A stretch of DNA of 64,000 nt from Saksenaea vasiformis B4078 (Eukaryota > Mucoromycota > Mucoromycetes > Mucorales > Saksenaeaceae), in NCBI GenBank assembly GCA_000697055.1, contig JNDT01002255.1:1-64000 (forward strand), read 5' to 3'. Below the pieces are notes generated by a model that was given only the letters and a program-made list of their open reading frames with translations, did not search any database and had not been told where the DNA came from. The translations under genes were made by a program, and so were the position numbers. Below, piece by piece: positions 11,126 to 22,646 of this stretch (positions are counted from its first letter, which is position 1; each line of letters opens with the position of its first letter).

Positions 11126-12225
11126 ATGTCTCAGCAACAACGCCTCGCTATCTGTAACGTCGACTCTTTCCTTGGTTTTAACCTGGCTTATCGTTTCCTT
11201 GAGAAACTTCGACAAGAGGGTCGTGGCGAACATCTGCGCATCCGTGCCCTTTGCCATAACCGCCAACATTTGGAGCCACTCGAACATCTCGGCGCAGAGA
11301 TTATGCAATTGAACTATCAGGACTACGACAAAGTCCGCGAAGCGCTACGTGATATGCACTACGTTATGCTTATTCCCGAGAATTCCGATGAACGCGTCAA
11401 AGAAGGTGACAACGTGATCCGTGCCGCCAAGGAAAACAACGTAGAGTACATGGCCATGTTTTCCATGTACGTTACCTTTTGTTTCTTCCTCTCTCCTGTT
11501 GATGCTAATTTCTTTCGGATAGTCTTGGTGTGGAGCGTGCTCAGCAACATCGTGAATTCCGTCATTTGAGGGAGCATTACCAACTCGAGCAACATGTCCG
11601 TGAGAGCTTTTCGTCGGAGAAACACTGCATTGTCCGACGTCCTATGTTGGCCCAGATTCTCTACTTCTTGGTCCCAATGATCGAGGATCAGAACGTTCTC
11701 CGTCTTCCAGTCAAGCAGGACCAACGATGGGGTATACTTGACGTATCCGAAGTGTCCGAAGCTGTTTATCAATTGGCCCGATCGGGCGGTGTTGGCAACC
11801 GTATCATTGGGCCTCTCCAGAAAGGCAAGCAGTTACTTGAGTTCTCTCCTAGGCGCAATATTAATGGCCAAGAAATCGCTCGTGCGATGGGCAAGGCACT
11901 CGAACGTTCCGATCTCCGTTTTGAGGAATGGAAGGCGCAAGACATGAAACGTTACTTCCAACAGATCCGCGAGGACCGACGCTTCCGGGAGAGACCTGGG
12001 GAAGAAAAGAGCCGAGCCGAAAGGCCTGATAGACCCCATCACTTCCCTCTGGGCGACTACCTTAATGACCAGGCAATTGATTGCTTCAACGAGTTCTGGG
12101 CGTTGGCTAGTATGGGGCAATTGGATATCATCAAGGACGATTTGAGGCAGGCACTTCGACGTGATCCTCAGGATATTGATGATTATTTGGATAATAATCG
12201 CGATAACTTCCGTCGCCTTCGTTAG
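11126..12225 (+). CDS. NmrA-like / atypical SDR NAD(P)-binding protein
   Basis: Two exons (11126-11466 and 11523-12225) encode 347 residues. The first half has the order of an NmrA-like Rossmann domain: a short beta strand (LAICNVDSFLGFNLAYRFLE), RIRALCHNRQHLEPL, LNYQDYDKVREALRDMHYVM, and ENNVEYMAMFS joining ILGVERAQQHREF across the intron. The second half has RRPMLAQILYFLVP and LDVSEVSEAVYQLARSG, the cofactor-domain return typical of this family. The usual glycine-rich loop (GxxGxxG) is reduced to one glycine, so NAD(P) binding may be weak or absent; NmrA relatives can act as redox sensors rather than enzymes. The tail (DRRFRERPGEEKSRAERPDR onward) is charged. Confidence 0.75.
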
Positions 12226-13604
12226 TACGTGCATGAACTGTAGTTCATTAAGCAAATAAAAATCTTGGGAGGTCTCTTTACGAGGAAAACACTTTATTTT
12301 AACAAATCTTTTCTATGAAATTTATTTTCAAAGTCCCTCCAATCCAACTAATTTTATATCTCTCTCAGAGACAGGATATCTACGAGATATGAACGGAATA
12401 TCATTTGATGCTTATCATAAATGTTGTGAACCTTTATGATAATGGAGCTACTCCGAGAATTAAGTTGTCAAAATAGGCAGTGGATATTATGTGTTTCTTT
12501 ATTCACTTTCAATGGCTCCCATGAAAGGACACAGATATTATACCATGTTGTCAACCAATGCACACACAGCTTTCATTTTTATAGAGATCCTGCTAAATAC
12601 TCTGCGACGGAAATAAAAGTTAATATTATTACAGTTATCGAGCGATCAAAGCTATGGAACGAAAGCCATCCGCGAGAACTCTCTCACAAATGGATTAGCC
12701 ACTCATGGGATACGCTAACTTTTAACTGGTCTCTGCTAATCCACATCAGAATGAGCATGCGTCGTGCGGTGCCGTTCAAAACGCCGTATTGATGTAGAGC
12801 AATGTCAACTCGGCCGAAAGCTGGAGCTCCTCTTTATGAGATCGTTAAGGGGCACGGTTGGCTATGTTTCAGGAACCTAGCGAAACAAAAAAAAAAGTGC
12901 GCTTTTGCGCTGATCTTTTCAAAGGGCGTGCAGCTGTTGAAAAGTCTTGCTATCAAACTTAAGAGCAACAGCTTTCGTAGAACCTGGATCGGGCGTGAGG
13001 GTTGATCTTCATCGAGAAGGAAGATGCGTAATCAAGCGTGAAAAAATGGAACACTTATGGCCGGGTCTCTTCCAAGCAAATTGTGTTGGAAACCATTTGG
13101 AAGAACGTTGTGCAGGCCCAGGAGCTCATCAGCATTCACTCAAGGCGCTTCCCGGGCAAGCCACCGTTCACCCGTTCACCCGTTCACCCAAAGTGTTCAT
13201 CTGGTCGAATCCGACATAATGAAAAAAGTGTTTATGTTGTCGAGAAAAGGTCATGTCAACTGTGTGAGTTGTATAGTGTCTTTCGGTATTGCTGGATGTT
13301 GTGCGTTTTTGAGATTGTGTTTTGCTCGTTGCGAGCATGACTTGTCCCATGTCGTCGCCTGGCTTTGAATCTCGTGCTGTACCATTTGGCACCTCACAGC
13401 GGTCTTCACTCGACAGATCACTGGTAACCCATCGCAGCCAATCTCAGGCAGGCGCGGGTTCCTTCACGATGCTCTCTTGTTTGTGCTACCAATACAGGCT
13501 AACGTAGGTTGTTCTCATGATCTTTTTCTGAGTGCCTTCTTGGATTTTGGTCCCTCAGCAGTGAGTTCGCGTTGACGATCATCCATTCATGGAAGAGACG
13601 TTCA
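12226..13604. other. Gene-poor spacer
   Basis: I see no recognisable gene. Short ORFs (12436-12792, 12802-13005, 13038-13340) have no family signature. A triple 'cgttcaccc' repeat sits at 13165-13190. Sequence around 12890-13150 has coding-like patches in shifting frames and may be an old gene relic. Confidence 0.4.
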
Positions 13605-14845
13605 ATCATGCAGTTTATTGAACAAGTTTTTACGCTATTCTAAATAAATTATGCGTCGACGAAGGATCAAGTTTGCGCTAAGGAAGGAAATGAATATACG
13701 GTCATTAATCAGTTGATGAATTGACGGGGAGATAATATTTTACTTACGTCAACTTGGTCCTTCAGTGGATGCATAATTTATTCGAGCAGCATAAAAATTC
13801 GTTCATGGTTAGTAAATGAAAGATGCGTGGATGTGTTTTAACTTACCCCGAAGGTATCCCACCGCTGGGATGGGCGGCCGCGCCGCACCGAATCCACGGT
13901 GGGCACGGCCGAGGAGGAGACGAGAAAAGTCCAGGAATCGGCATCCGGCACAAGAGAAAGAAAGGGGCCCACCCACCCACCCAAGGTCAAACGAAAAATG
14001 TTTTGCTTGTCTGCAACTGCAGATGATGAAAGTATCAAACTGTTAAGGATCAAACATACTGATTTGTTTATTTTCTTACCTTTTTGTTTTATTTCTGCGG
14101 TATCCGAAATTACTTGATCGTTCTGGATGCGACAGGCTTGTTCTCAGACATGAAAACTTGCTGTAATTGCCGCTGCTTGTATCAATTGTTGCCACCATGC
14201 GTTCAGTCAGAGATAGTTCAAAACTTAAGGTCTATTGTTTCCTGATGTTAGATGGTTCCATAAGAAAACCGACATTAAAATGTTGTCATACCGTTTTGTG
14301 TAAATTGCTTCTGTTGAGAAACGCCTCTTGTTATATCTCTTTTGTGTATTTTACTAGGAAGTAATGTTCATAATCGATGTTTATTGGTGTACAAGCTACC
14401 TTGATTGAGAGCACCGCACATCGTGCCTACCCTTCCGAATTTAACCTTGGAGGCTTGTTAGACATACTGAAGTCATATAGTTAGACAGTTTTTTCACTTA
14501 TCTCATGTCTATGCGTTTTCATTCACCAGATGGATTTCCATACGTTGGATTGATAAAGAGTAATTGACACATCAGATAGTTGAAGATAAGAGTAAGAAAA
14601 TGAAATTTTGTGATCAATCCCCTTCCTTTCATTTTGGGACCTGCGTTGGAAGTCCCAGACCATCACTGAACCACCTCAATGCAAAATGCCTGGTTATCCA
14701 GGCGTGAACTATTCATTGGGTTAACGCAAAACGAATCGCCTTGACGCGCAACGACTCATCAGTTTCAAGCGCGAAATTTATTCGACTTGAACGTACAATG
14801 ATAATTCACTTGACGCAAAAGTGTATTCCAAACCCAGTAAAACGC
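13605..14845 (+). repeat. Dispersed repeat element, copy B
   Basis: This copy shares all landmarks with D and E. The fold-back end has left arm 'gtttttacgctattctaaat...gcgtcgacgaaggatcaagtt' (13622-13670) and right arm 'aacttggtccttcagtggatgcataatttattcgagcagcataaaaa' (13751-13797). A GC-rich 'gggcggccgcgccgcaccg' patch follows (13872-13890), then the far end with 'aatgcaaaatgcctggttatccaggcgtgaactatt' and repeated (a)cgcaaa/gcgcgaaatttattc motifs (14680-14840). At about 1.24 kb it is longer than D and E, probably through an insertion near 14000-14600. No protein is supported. Confidence 0.75.
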
Positions 14846-16174
14846 GAAAATTGTTGTCCCGGCAACTGCATGTTGATGGCAATTGATTTTTGATCCGATT
14901 TACAAAATCATGCTTTTTAGGGCAGACATGTCTTATACAAATTATTGGATGTCCATCGATCTCTTCCTATCAACAGATGAGAAACTGCTAAGTGGGAGCA
15001 ACGGCATATATGATACGAAGGTAAGTTATTTGACGAGTTTGAAAACATCAGCGCTTGTGAAGAATCAAGGAGAATAATATCAAAACACAAGAGACAGAGA
15101 AGTCAGCGAGACCTAGATGATCCTTTATTGATAAAAAAAACATTCCTCGTTTTATAACAAGATCGTCTATGAACACGGATAGAACAGACTATGTCCCATT
15201 ATAGCACAACACGTCCATTGTAATACTATGCACTGTTGCATTGTAGAATAGTACCCGAGTATATTCTGATTATTACTCACACTTATTGGTTATATCTTAT
15301 ATCGAGATATGGTGAAGGTAAACGTCAATACAAATATTTATGTGGAAAACGTTCGACTGGACACTATCGTAGTGTCCGTCTGTATTTATTAAAGAGTGGA
15401 GTTTGTTCGTATGAAATACAGTGAGGTTACTGTCTCCACTTAAAGTGCGGACAAACAAATAGCAATACGACTACATCCATATTATGTATCGGTAACGGTT
15501 ATCTATGCTTGACTTTCTTAATGCAGTGTTCATTGAGGATGGTTCGACAGCGGATTGTTGGAATATCGGAGAATTGCATTATACTGTATAAAGGGATCCG
15601 GAATAATTACTACCGCGAAAGTGATTCAAAGACCACAGTCTACTCTCAGATAACATCGAACTAGAAACAGGACCCTTTTATGGTAACGTATCGATCACCG
15701 GATAGCGATGCCTCTGGCAATGACTGATATTTTGGAAATATAACAGCTTTTCTTTATTGATTGAATATTTCATAACGATTTATATATAGTCTTTTAACTG
15801 AAGGATTACATACGCCAATTCGTTTGGACAGATGATGCACTCACATCGATGCTTATAAGTATCTCACGTCTACAAAACTGACATACACCTGAATAATGAG
15901 CAATCTTTTACATTGAGAATGTCCATCGGTAATTGATACAGCAAATAGGTATTATCATATATCGCCGATTTGGACGGTAAGCCCTACATCTACTGCGTTT
16001 TAAATAGATTTAAAGGTCTTACATTCAGAACGAATAAAAAAATTGCTTTTTTGCTGTGTGCACAAGAAAAGGAACGACAAATAAAGAATGAACGAAGGTG
16101 AGTGAGAAGTCAAATACTCCGAAAAGCGATAAGATAAGCCGCAACTGTCCGGCATTGCAATTGTCTCTTACCTT
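14846..16174. other. AT-rich intergenic stretch
   Basis: No ORF longer than about 65 codons and no family similarity. I see no RNA gene or mobile-element signature here. Confidence 0.5.
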
Positions 16175-16680
16175 TCACACTAGACTGTCTGACAACAGCA
16201 TAAGCTTCAGGTGACCAGCCAATTTCTCGTTTGCTGCCTTAATGGCCGACTGCATCTCCTCGGCCAAAGCTTGCATTTTGCTGTTCAACTTTGAGTTTCC
16301 GATAATTTTCATATCGGCGTCTCCGTTGAACAGCTCGGTGACCTCTCGAAGTAGAGCTTCTCGGTGGTTGCCATTTCCAAGAAGCTCTTCAACCTCAGCC
16401 TTCGGGTTGCTTATCACCCGAACAGCGATCTCTTGGAAAAGCCGGGAGGCTGATCTGGCTCGAGAGATCGCTGCCGGTGATGTCGGACAATCAAGCAATG
16501 TCCATACTGTATGGCGGATGTCCAGAAGTTTTGTAGATATGAGATTGTTTTCCGAATCAAAAGATGACGAATAAATATGCAACGTTTGAGCGGCCGCCGA
16601 TGTTCTAAGAATTATGATTGATTGAAGTGATCGCCGCTGTACGATAGCATAAACGCTTCTAAAGAGGACGCACTCATTTT
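16140..16680 (-). CDS. Hypothetical protein (unrecognised)
   Basis: An open frame of 135 codons (16582-16175) starts MHIYSSSFDSENNLISTKLL and continues as a soluble, helix-rich protein (ISRARSASRLFQEIAVRVIS; MQALAEEMQSAIKAANEKLA). Its frame extends upstream of the first Met to about 16645. An in-frame stop after LLSDSLV lies just before a possible splice donor (GTAAGAG, about 16170). No domain is recognised. It shares orientation, style and spacing with the two minus-strand genes that follow upstream, and may belong to the same poorly known gene group or be a remnant. Confidence 0.35.
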
Positions 16681-16682
16681 AT

Positions 16683-18234
16683 TTAGAAGGGGTCGTTTGA
16701 AAAAAATGACATGTGATGTGCGAACACGCAGCATTTACTAAACTTTCGGACGTTCCGAAGAGACACGACCATCGTCCTATATGGCCGTCCAAGTGAATTG
16801 TTTGTGAACACTGACGATGCACGGCACATTGTGTACGCGGACATGCTATCGAACTTTGACCGCACTTGACGCAATTGTGCTAGCATATCAAAAGGATGCA
16901 GTCGGAAGCACTGGTCACCTTGTCGCGCCAGATTTTTTGCAGCATCAACCGATTCCATGTCCAAGTATATTCTCGTGGTAGCATTCGGTTGGAAACCTTT
17001 CGTGTTTGCGCCAATTTGGACTACTGGCTCCCTGGCTATTGTGATGCTCGAAGTTACCAACAGGTTCGACACTTGTGTTCCAATGACAAGCTTTTGTACT
17101 GAATCATTATAACATGACCGTAGCACCAGGATAAATAAGTTCAGCTGAAATTGGCAATGAAGTTGATTCGATTGGCGCGGCCGGTAAATGTTCGCAGAAT
17201 GAGTCGACACTCTTTGTGCGTCCATACGGCTCTATACAGTTGACAAGCAATGCATTCGTACCAGATAAGAGGATAGCACCTGAAAATAGCTGCGAATTTG
17301 CATAGCGCAGGTACGACGAGAAGTGCCAATCGTTGTTTAAGAATTCTGAAAGCTTCGCATTCATCTCCACGTATTTCCTCTTGTTGAGCATGGTTCTCAT
17401 TGCGCTGTTCCGGATGATATGCTCAAGCATGCCATCAGCAGATATGATATCATCAGGGACAGGACGGCTATTTTTAGGTGAGACCGGTGGGATGGGAAAG
17501 GAGAAAGCGATACGCTGTGTTAGCTGTGAAACAAGTTGGGACGCGTTCGATGGGGCAGTCAAAACATGGAATTCGCCATCATTTGCTGAGACAACAACGG
17601 GACAGAGACGTGCAACTTGCGTTAGCATAAGTTTATCTCGCTGTTCGTCCTCAGGCAAAGCAAGTGCATCGCATGCGGCAAGGACAGAGGTATTGTAGTC
17701 GGTGGAACTAGTCACCTTCTTTTGCAGAAGCTCTTCATCCTCGATGACAAGGTCATCTGGGTCAAATGGTGGTGATGCACTGACGTGAACCGCGCTATCT
17801 TGCGGTGGTTCTATATCCTCGGTTGACTGGTCCTCTGTCTCACGTTTTCGCTTGCTTGCAGTTCCCAGCTTTCCTCCGACACCGGAAACGCTGCCACCGT
17901 GTTGCTTTAAATGGCTTGAAAACTTTTGCAAACTCTCGAAGGACCTGCCGCAATTCGTCTTTGGACATTCGTAGGTGTTGTTTTTACTTTTGGTGAGCGA
18001 GAAAGTTTCACCACTGATGAGGACTTCCACCCTAAAGGTGTGCAGGTTCCAACGGTGCTTGCCCAGCGAGTCTGTATTGGAAAATGTTTTATTAGGACAG
18101 TCCATGCATTGCAGCCCTGCAGATTGGCGCCTTTCACTGGGAGTGTCGGTTGTCATGGTGAAGTGAAATACGCGGGTTCTTGAAGTCTCGGTCGTGGAAG
18201 GCGCGTGATGCGTTTGCAGTGTGGTGAATGCCAC
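16683..18234 (-). CDS. C2H2 zinc-finger protein, possibly frameshifted
   Basis: The main frame (18234-17107, 375 codons) has two C2H2 fingers near the N-terminus. The first is LQCMDCPNKTFSNTDSLGKH (C-x2-C-x13-H-x4-H), the second YECPKTNCGRSFESLQKFSS (C-x4-C-x12-H-x3-H). A basic patch KRKRE, an acidic segment and a long unrecognised domain (LRYANSQLFSGAILLSGTNA) follow. This frame stops at 17107, but a coding-like frame continues to 16683 (QKLVIGTQVSNLLVTSSITI; IYLDMESVDAAKNLARQGDQ), so a frameshift or tiny intron near 17110 is likely. Start may instead be MTTDTPSERR at about 18156. Nuclear DNA-binding role is inferred only from the fingers. Confidence 0.5.
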
Positions 18235-18801
18235 CTGAGCCAGCTAAACGGAGTTAAAGCTATTTCTCTCAGCTTCTCTCCGCTCCTTAATGCGGGCGGA
18301 GTGTGATAACCAAAATCAGGTCCATCCTATCGGTTACAACGATTAATGCAACCAAATACAACACTCAAGCGTTAGATCTACCGGGATTAGACAGTAAGAA
18401 TAGAACGGATTATATATGCGATGAAGCCTCGGTGAAAATATTAATGCTTTCATTGTATCGATTTATCAATCTTGATTAAGAAACACTACAAATTGACATG
18501 GTAATGGAGACCACTTGATCGAATATGAAACACAAAATGCCAGATAGTTGTGATGATAGCACGCTGCAGTGACAATTATAGCGGAAACAGAGAAATTCAC
18601 TCTACACTACTCTTCGTTTTTTTTTTCTTCTCGCAGATGTTGTTCGCGACGATTACGACGACAAAAGTGTGAGGGGTGCTGCTTCTGCTACTTTCCTTTT
18701 TTGTTCTTCCGCTTGTTAACAGATTAGTGGCTATTCCGACCTTTCATATCCTAACGCTTTAACATAGCAAAATATCGCAGAAAAAAAACATTTTTTATTG
18801 T
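18235..18801. other. Intergenic spacer
   Basis: AT-rich, no ORF or repeat recognised. It would contain the promoter of the zinc-finger gene and the 3' region of the next minus-strand gene. Confidence 0.5.
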
Positions 18802-19680
18802 TCAATTGTGACTTTTCTTGGCTGTCATCACCCTAGTTGTTCGAGGAACATAACTGCGTTTCTTTTGTCTTGGGATTACCTCACTAGATCTATAAGATAC
18901 AATACATCGGTCTAAAGACATTATTTTATACGTTTCTACATACCTCGAAGGCGCGTTGGCAGCAGGCACAGACGCAGGGATGGTGGCAGCTGCTTCCTCT
19001 GCAGCTGAGGGCTCCGCAAATGGCTGTTCTAGAGTTCTGTTGCTACAAGTTATGAACATATTCTTGAAACATTAGGCTGAATTGCATACCTAACAAACGG
19101 CTATTCCAGGTGAGCGCCACCAGTCTCAGCACTGGATCTAACATCACCTCCGCGCCGCTTAAAGACTCCGCGATTATTCCAATGTCTTCGCAGAAGGAAC
19201 TTCGCACCCAATGCCACTCACACTGGTTCAGCGGTACCTGGTATTTTTCGAAGGCCAGCCGCTCCGGAATGTCGATGGTCTTCTCACGTTCCCAGGAGGG
19301 AATATCTTTCCAAAACATGGACGACGAGTTCTGCGCCATTTCAAGGTCCTTCATCGGCTTGCCGTTGACCAACTCGCATAAGTTGCGAAGGGAATTCTCG
19401 ATGGCAATAACCACACCATCGGACATTTGTCCTTGGGGATTAATAACATACTGCCTGATTAAGGACTTACTGACCTTCAGAACATGTGCTCTTCCTAGAG
19501 CATCAGTGGAGGAAGACTGGCGAATATTCCTAGAGGTTGAGGCAGGCAAAGCGGGGACGGCTGCCCCATGGCCGTTGTCAGATCCAAGTATGCGAAGAAT
19601 TGTCTTCATGCCATCCTTCATTTATTGGCAATGCTTTTCCACAGCAACCAGGCGATTTTCAAAGTCGAAACTGTTAGACA
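18802..19680 (-). pseudogene. Unrecognised gene with an in-frame stop near its N-terminus
   Basis: Reading from 19680, MSNSFDFENRLVAVEKHCQ is followed in the same frame by TAA and then MKDGMKTILRILG (19621), which stays open to 19043. Two further exons fit well. A donor GTATGC and acceptor CTCTAG join SRLL to EQPFAEPSAAEEAA, and a GTATGT...TTATAG intron joins NAPSR to SSEVIPRQKKRSYVPRTTRV, with stop at 18802. The N-terminal segment looks like a short coiled coil and the tail is basic, as for a nuclear protein. Either a nonsense mutation has disrupted it or translation starts at 19621. No family is recognised. Confidence 0.45.
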
Positions 19681-19990
19681 TGATGATGATGGTAGACAGA
19701 GAAGAGGGAAGAAAAATACTAACAAGTTTGATGCACAAAAATGCGATACGACGCCTTTCATTTATCTAAAGAAAAGATAAATTTGTTCCCAAAAATATAT
19801 ACCACTTACAAATCGCCTCTGTGTTTCGGTACTGATTACCTTATCTGTCACGAGTTTAACAGAAAGTCGACCAAACAGAAAAATACAAAACGAAAAGCAC
19901 TCACGAAAAACTCGTCTCTGTCAGTTTTGCCAGCTGTACTGGAGCGTTGATCTGTATGATAAACACATCGAAGAGTGCTTTTTAGGAGAA

Positions 19991-21403
19991 GTGGAAAAAC
20001 TTGATCATTCCACAGGTCCTTTGGAGGCGACTCCTGCCATTGTATACTATAATGCCATGGATATTGACGATGATTGGGTCTATGATTATATTCAATCTAG
20101 AACGATCGACGAGAATATGCCAGAGACAGTGGAAGAGACAAGCGATTACCTGCTTGACAGCGATTCTGATTCAAATGCTTCTCGCGACCACGAAGATTCT
20201 GAGCAATGTGATGAAACTAGCACCGCTGACTATCCAGAGAATCCAAACTATTACTCGGACCCTTATGAGTTTCAGATCCCAGAATACGCATTTACGGACA
20301 AGGAGGAAAAGAAGGATATCGCTCTGTATCAAATAATGCAAGAAGGCGGTGTACCCAGAGCAACTTATGAAAAGCTCGTGGTATTTCTGAACACTGTGAT
20401 TACGGACCCTCGACATATCATGCTTACCTGTCCTATAGCGAAAAATCCATTCGCTTCCCCATGGCTAGTAGAAAAGCAATCGCTAAAGACGTACCCAGTA
20501 ACGCCAAAGGAGTACCACGTCTGCAAGAACAATTGCACCCTATTCCTCGATAATGCAGTGCAGTGTCCCTACTGTTACGCATCTAGGTATCGAGACGCAA
20601 TGAAACGGTCTCCTCATTTAGTTATGAAGTATCTGTCACTTTCATCGCAACTTGCAACGTCCTTTTGTACAGAGGAAAACTCGAGCAGAACTTGTACGTG
20701 AAGAGGACACTGCATCTCCCAATACCAGCAATGAGAACGAAGGTGAGTCTATATCAACATGGCAAAGATACCCGTTGAACCAACATCGGGACAAGAATAA
20801 GAAGCGATATCTTCGACAGTGATATGTTTGTTGATCTGAAGCAAAGAGAGCTGTGCACGCATCGATGTGACGTCGCACTGTCACTCTTCCTTGATGGATT
20901 CTCGCCAATTCGAAGGAGTAACATTATCATGACGATCCTCAATGTGATTCTTCTTAATCTCATAGCTGAGGAAAGCTACTCACAATATAGTACCACAGTG
21001 GCTCACTTTACATCGTTATAGATACAAAAACAAGAATATGCTGCAGCTTGCAACGATCCCGGGATCTCTGAAGTCAAATACGATATCTAACTTCCTTTCC
21101 CCACTACTCGAGGAATTAAAGATCTGGGAGAATGTCGGGATGGTCATCAAGCTTCCAAATGGAAGTGAAATTCGGTTTAAAGTCCACCTGTTGCTAGCAT
21201 CTGGGGACATCCCCGCCGCGTCGCGTCTAGCAAGCCATGAAGGACATAATTCTACCTATGGTTGTAGAATGTGTTCCATCATGAGCGAGTCCCTTCTCAG
21301 TGCTTCGGGAAGAGCCTGTGGCCGCTACCACTCCGGCACTAACACGAATAGTGTGCCTGCGCTTAGAGAGACGATTGACTATCTTGACGGGAGCTCTGCG
21401 TGA
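19991..21403 (+). mobile_element. Tnp2/Plavaka-type (CACTA-like) transposase remnant
   Basis: Several frames together follow the order of a Tnp2-family transposase. A Zn-binding YHVCKNNCTLFLDNAVQCPY (20512-20580) precedes RYRDAM. A second frame has DMFVDLKQRELC and VALSLFLDGFSPIRRSNIIM (20818-20950). A third has MLQLATIPGSLKSN, FLSPLLEELKIW and the RNase-H-like core LLASGDIPAASRLASHEGHN followed by YGCRMC (21038-21290). At least two frameshifts and several stops separate them, and the C-terminal half is missing, so it is inactive. Sequence of the pogo-like remnant on the other strand begins at about 21425. No terminal inverted repeats were identified. Confidence 0.75.
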
Positions 21404-21494
21404 ATATACATTATAATTCATGGGGAATTGTAGTTCACTTATGGTTAGAATATTGATAGGCACGGGGATAAAAGGATCCAACCCATTCGCATCC

Positions 21495-22010
21495 TTATGA
21501 TCGTTCCATGGCCCAACGTTTTTTGGATTCGAGGAAATGCATCTGTTTGGTGCCAATTTGGGACGGCAGATCCATAAATGGTAGACTGACGAAATCATCG
21601 AGACCCCGTTTTTGTTGTCGAAACACAGCTACGAGTTGTCGGGGAAGTCCTCGCGGTTTCTCAGCAAACAATGCCGTCAGTATTTGATGGGAATCTAAAA
21701 GGTCATATCTAGATTTCACACACATAACGAGAACAGCTTCCAACTGTGGAGGTATGCCGGTGCGCTGACGTTTTGAAGAAAGTTCCACATCGCACATGTT
21801 CTCAATTTCGCGCTTATTACTAAGAATCTTCTGGACTGTGGATCGCAATGAAGCCTTGTTAAGCTTAAATGCTACCTTCATCCACTCAGCAAGCTCAGAC
21901 TGAATCATGGATGGCTTTTCTTCATGATGACGGATGAGCGCTGACTGTTGGTTGTAAGCGAGTGCAGGATATGGCACTTTGGAAACTGAAGAGTTAGAGT
22001 ACACAGTCAA
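21495..22010 (-). mobile_element. Pogo/Tigger-type (CENP-B HTH) transposase fragment
   Basis: One open frame of 171 codons resembles the N-terminal DNA-binding region of pogo-type Tc1/mariner transposases. NQQSALIRHHEEKPSMIQSE and LAEWMKVAFKLNKASLRSTV form the first helix-turn-helix, and RTGIPPQLEAVLVMCV leads into a second. The DDE catalytic domain is absent. It lies opposite to and immediately after the Tnp2 remnant, as expected for one dead element inserted next to or into another. Confidence 0.55.
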
Positions 22011-22497
22011 TACAGCAGATAATGTAAAATAATATATGATGGGGAGTTGGCAATCTGTTATGCTTCATGACATTGAGAGTTTTATAGTTCAATGTAGAGA
22101 TAGTAACAAAAATTGCACCAACTGACACTTTTTCATATCTCGCGTCTAGGGTAGCCTCGATACAAGAATAATTTTTTCATTGACTACAGCTATTTTTGTA
22201 TTGAATATCTACTGTAGCCGACAGCGTTTCCACAACATAGATGAAGAGGATACATTAGCTGACGTGTCTGAGATGCAAGTTGTTACTGTTAAGCACCATG
22301 AAACAGTGGCAAAGGGCGTCGTAGCTACTGGTGCACTCGAGACTACCAGCAGTCGCTTTAATTATGGTATGATGAAACATCCAAGGATTATATGGGTCAT
22401 TTTCTGCATGCTGCTGTGCAGTTCTAAACGCGTGACATGACAACTTGAAGGAGTAAACACATTTTTTTTGAAGTATTCCTTAAAACAAACTGTACAG

Positions 22498-22534
<37 letters not shown>

Positions 22535-22646
22535 GAATGTATGTATATCGAGATGCGGGAAAGGGTGGGGAACATAGAAACAAAGAAAAGCAAAAATGCA
22601 TGGGAAAAAAGAAGAGAGGGAAAATGAAAGATGGAAATGGAAAAAT
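22011..22646. other. Spacer with AG microsatellite
   Basis: No gene is recognised. An ORF at 22180-22440 (HETVAKGVVATGALETTSSR) has no family signature and may be further transposon debris. An (AG)n tract lies just before the MDM34 stop. Confidence 0.45.
22497..22535. repeat. (AG)n microsatellite
   Basis: An almost perfect AG tract interrupted by one GAAAG. It is in the 3' flank of MDM34. The Ser/Leu-rich ORFs across it are artefacts. Confidence 0.95.
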
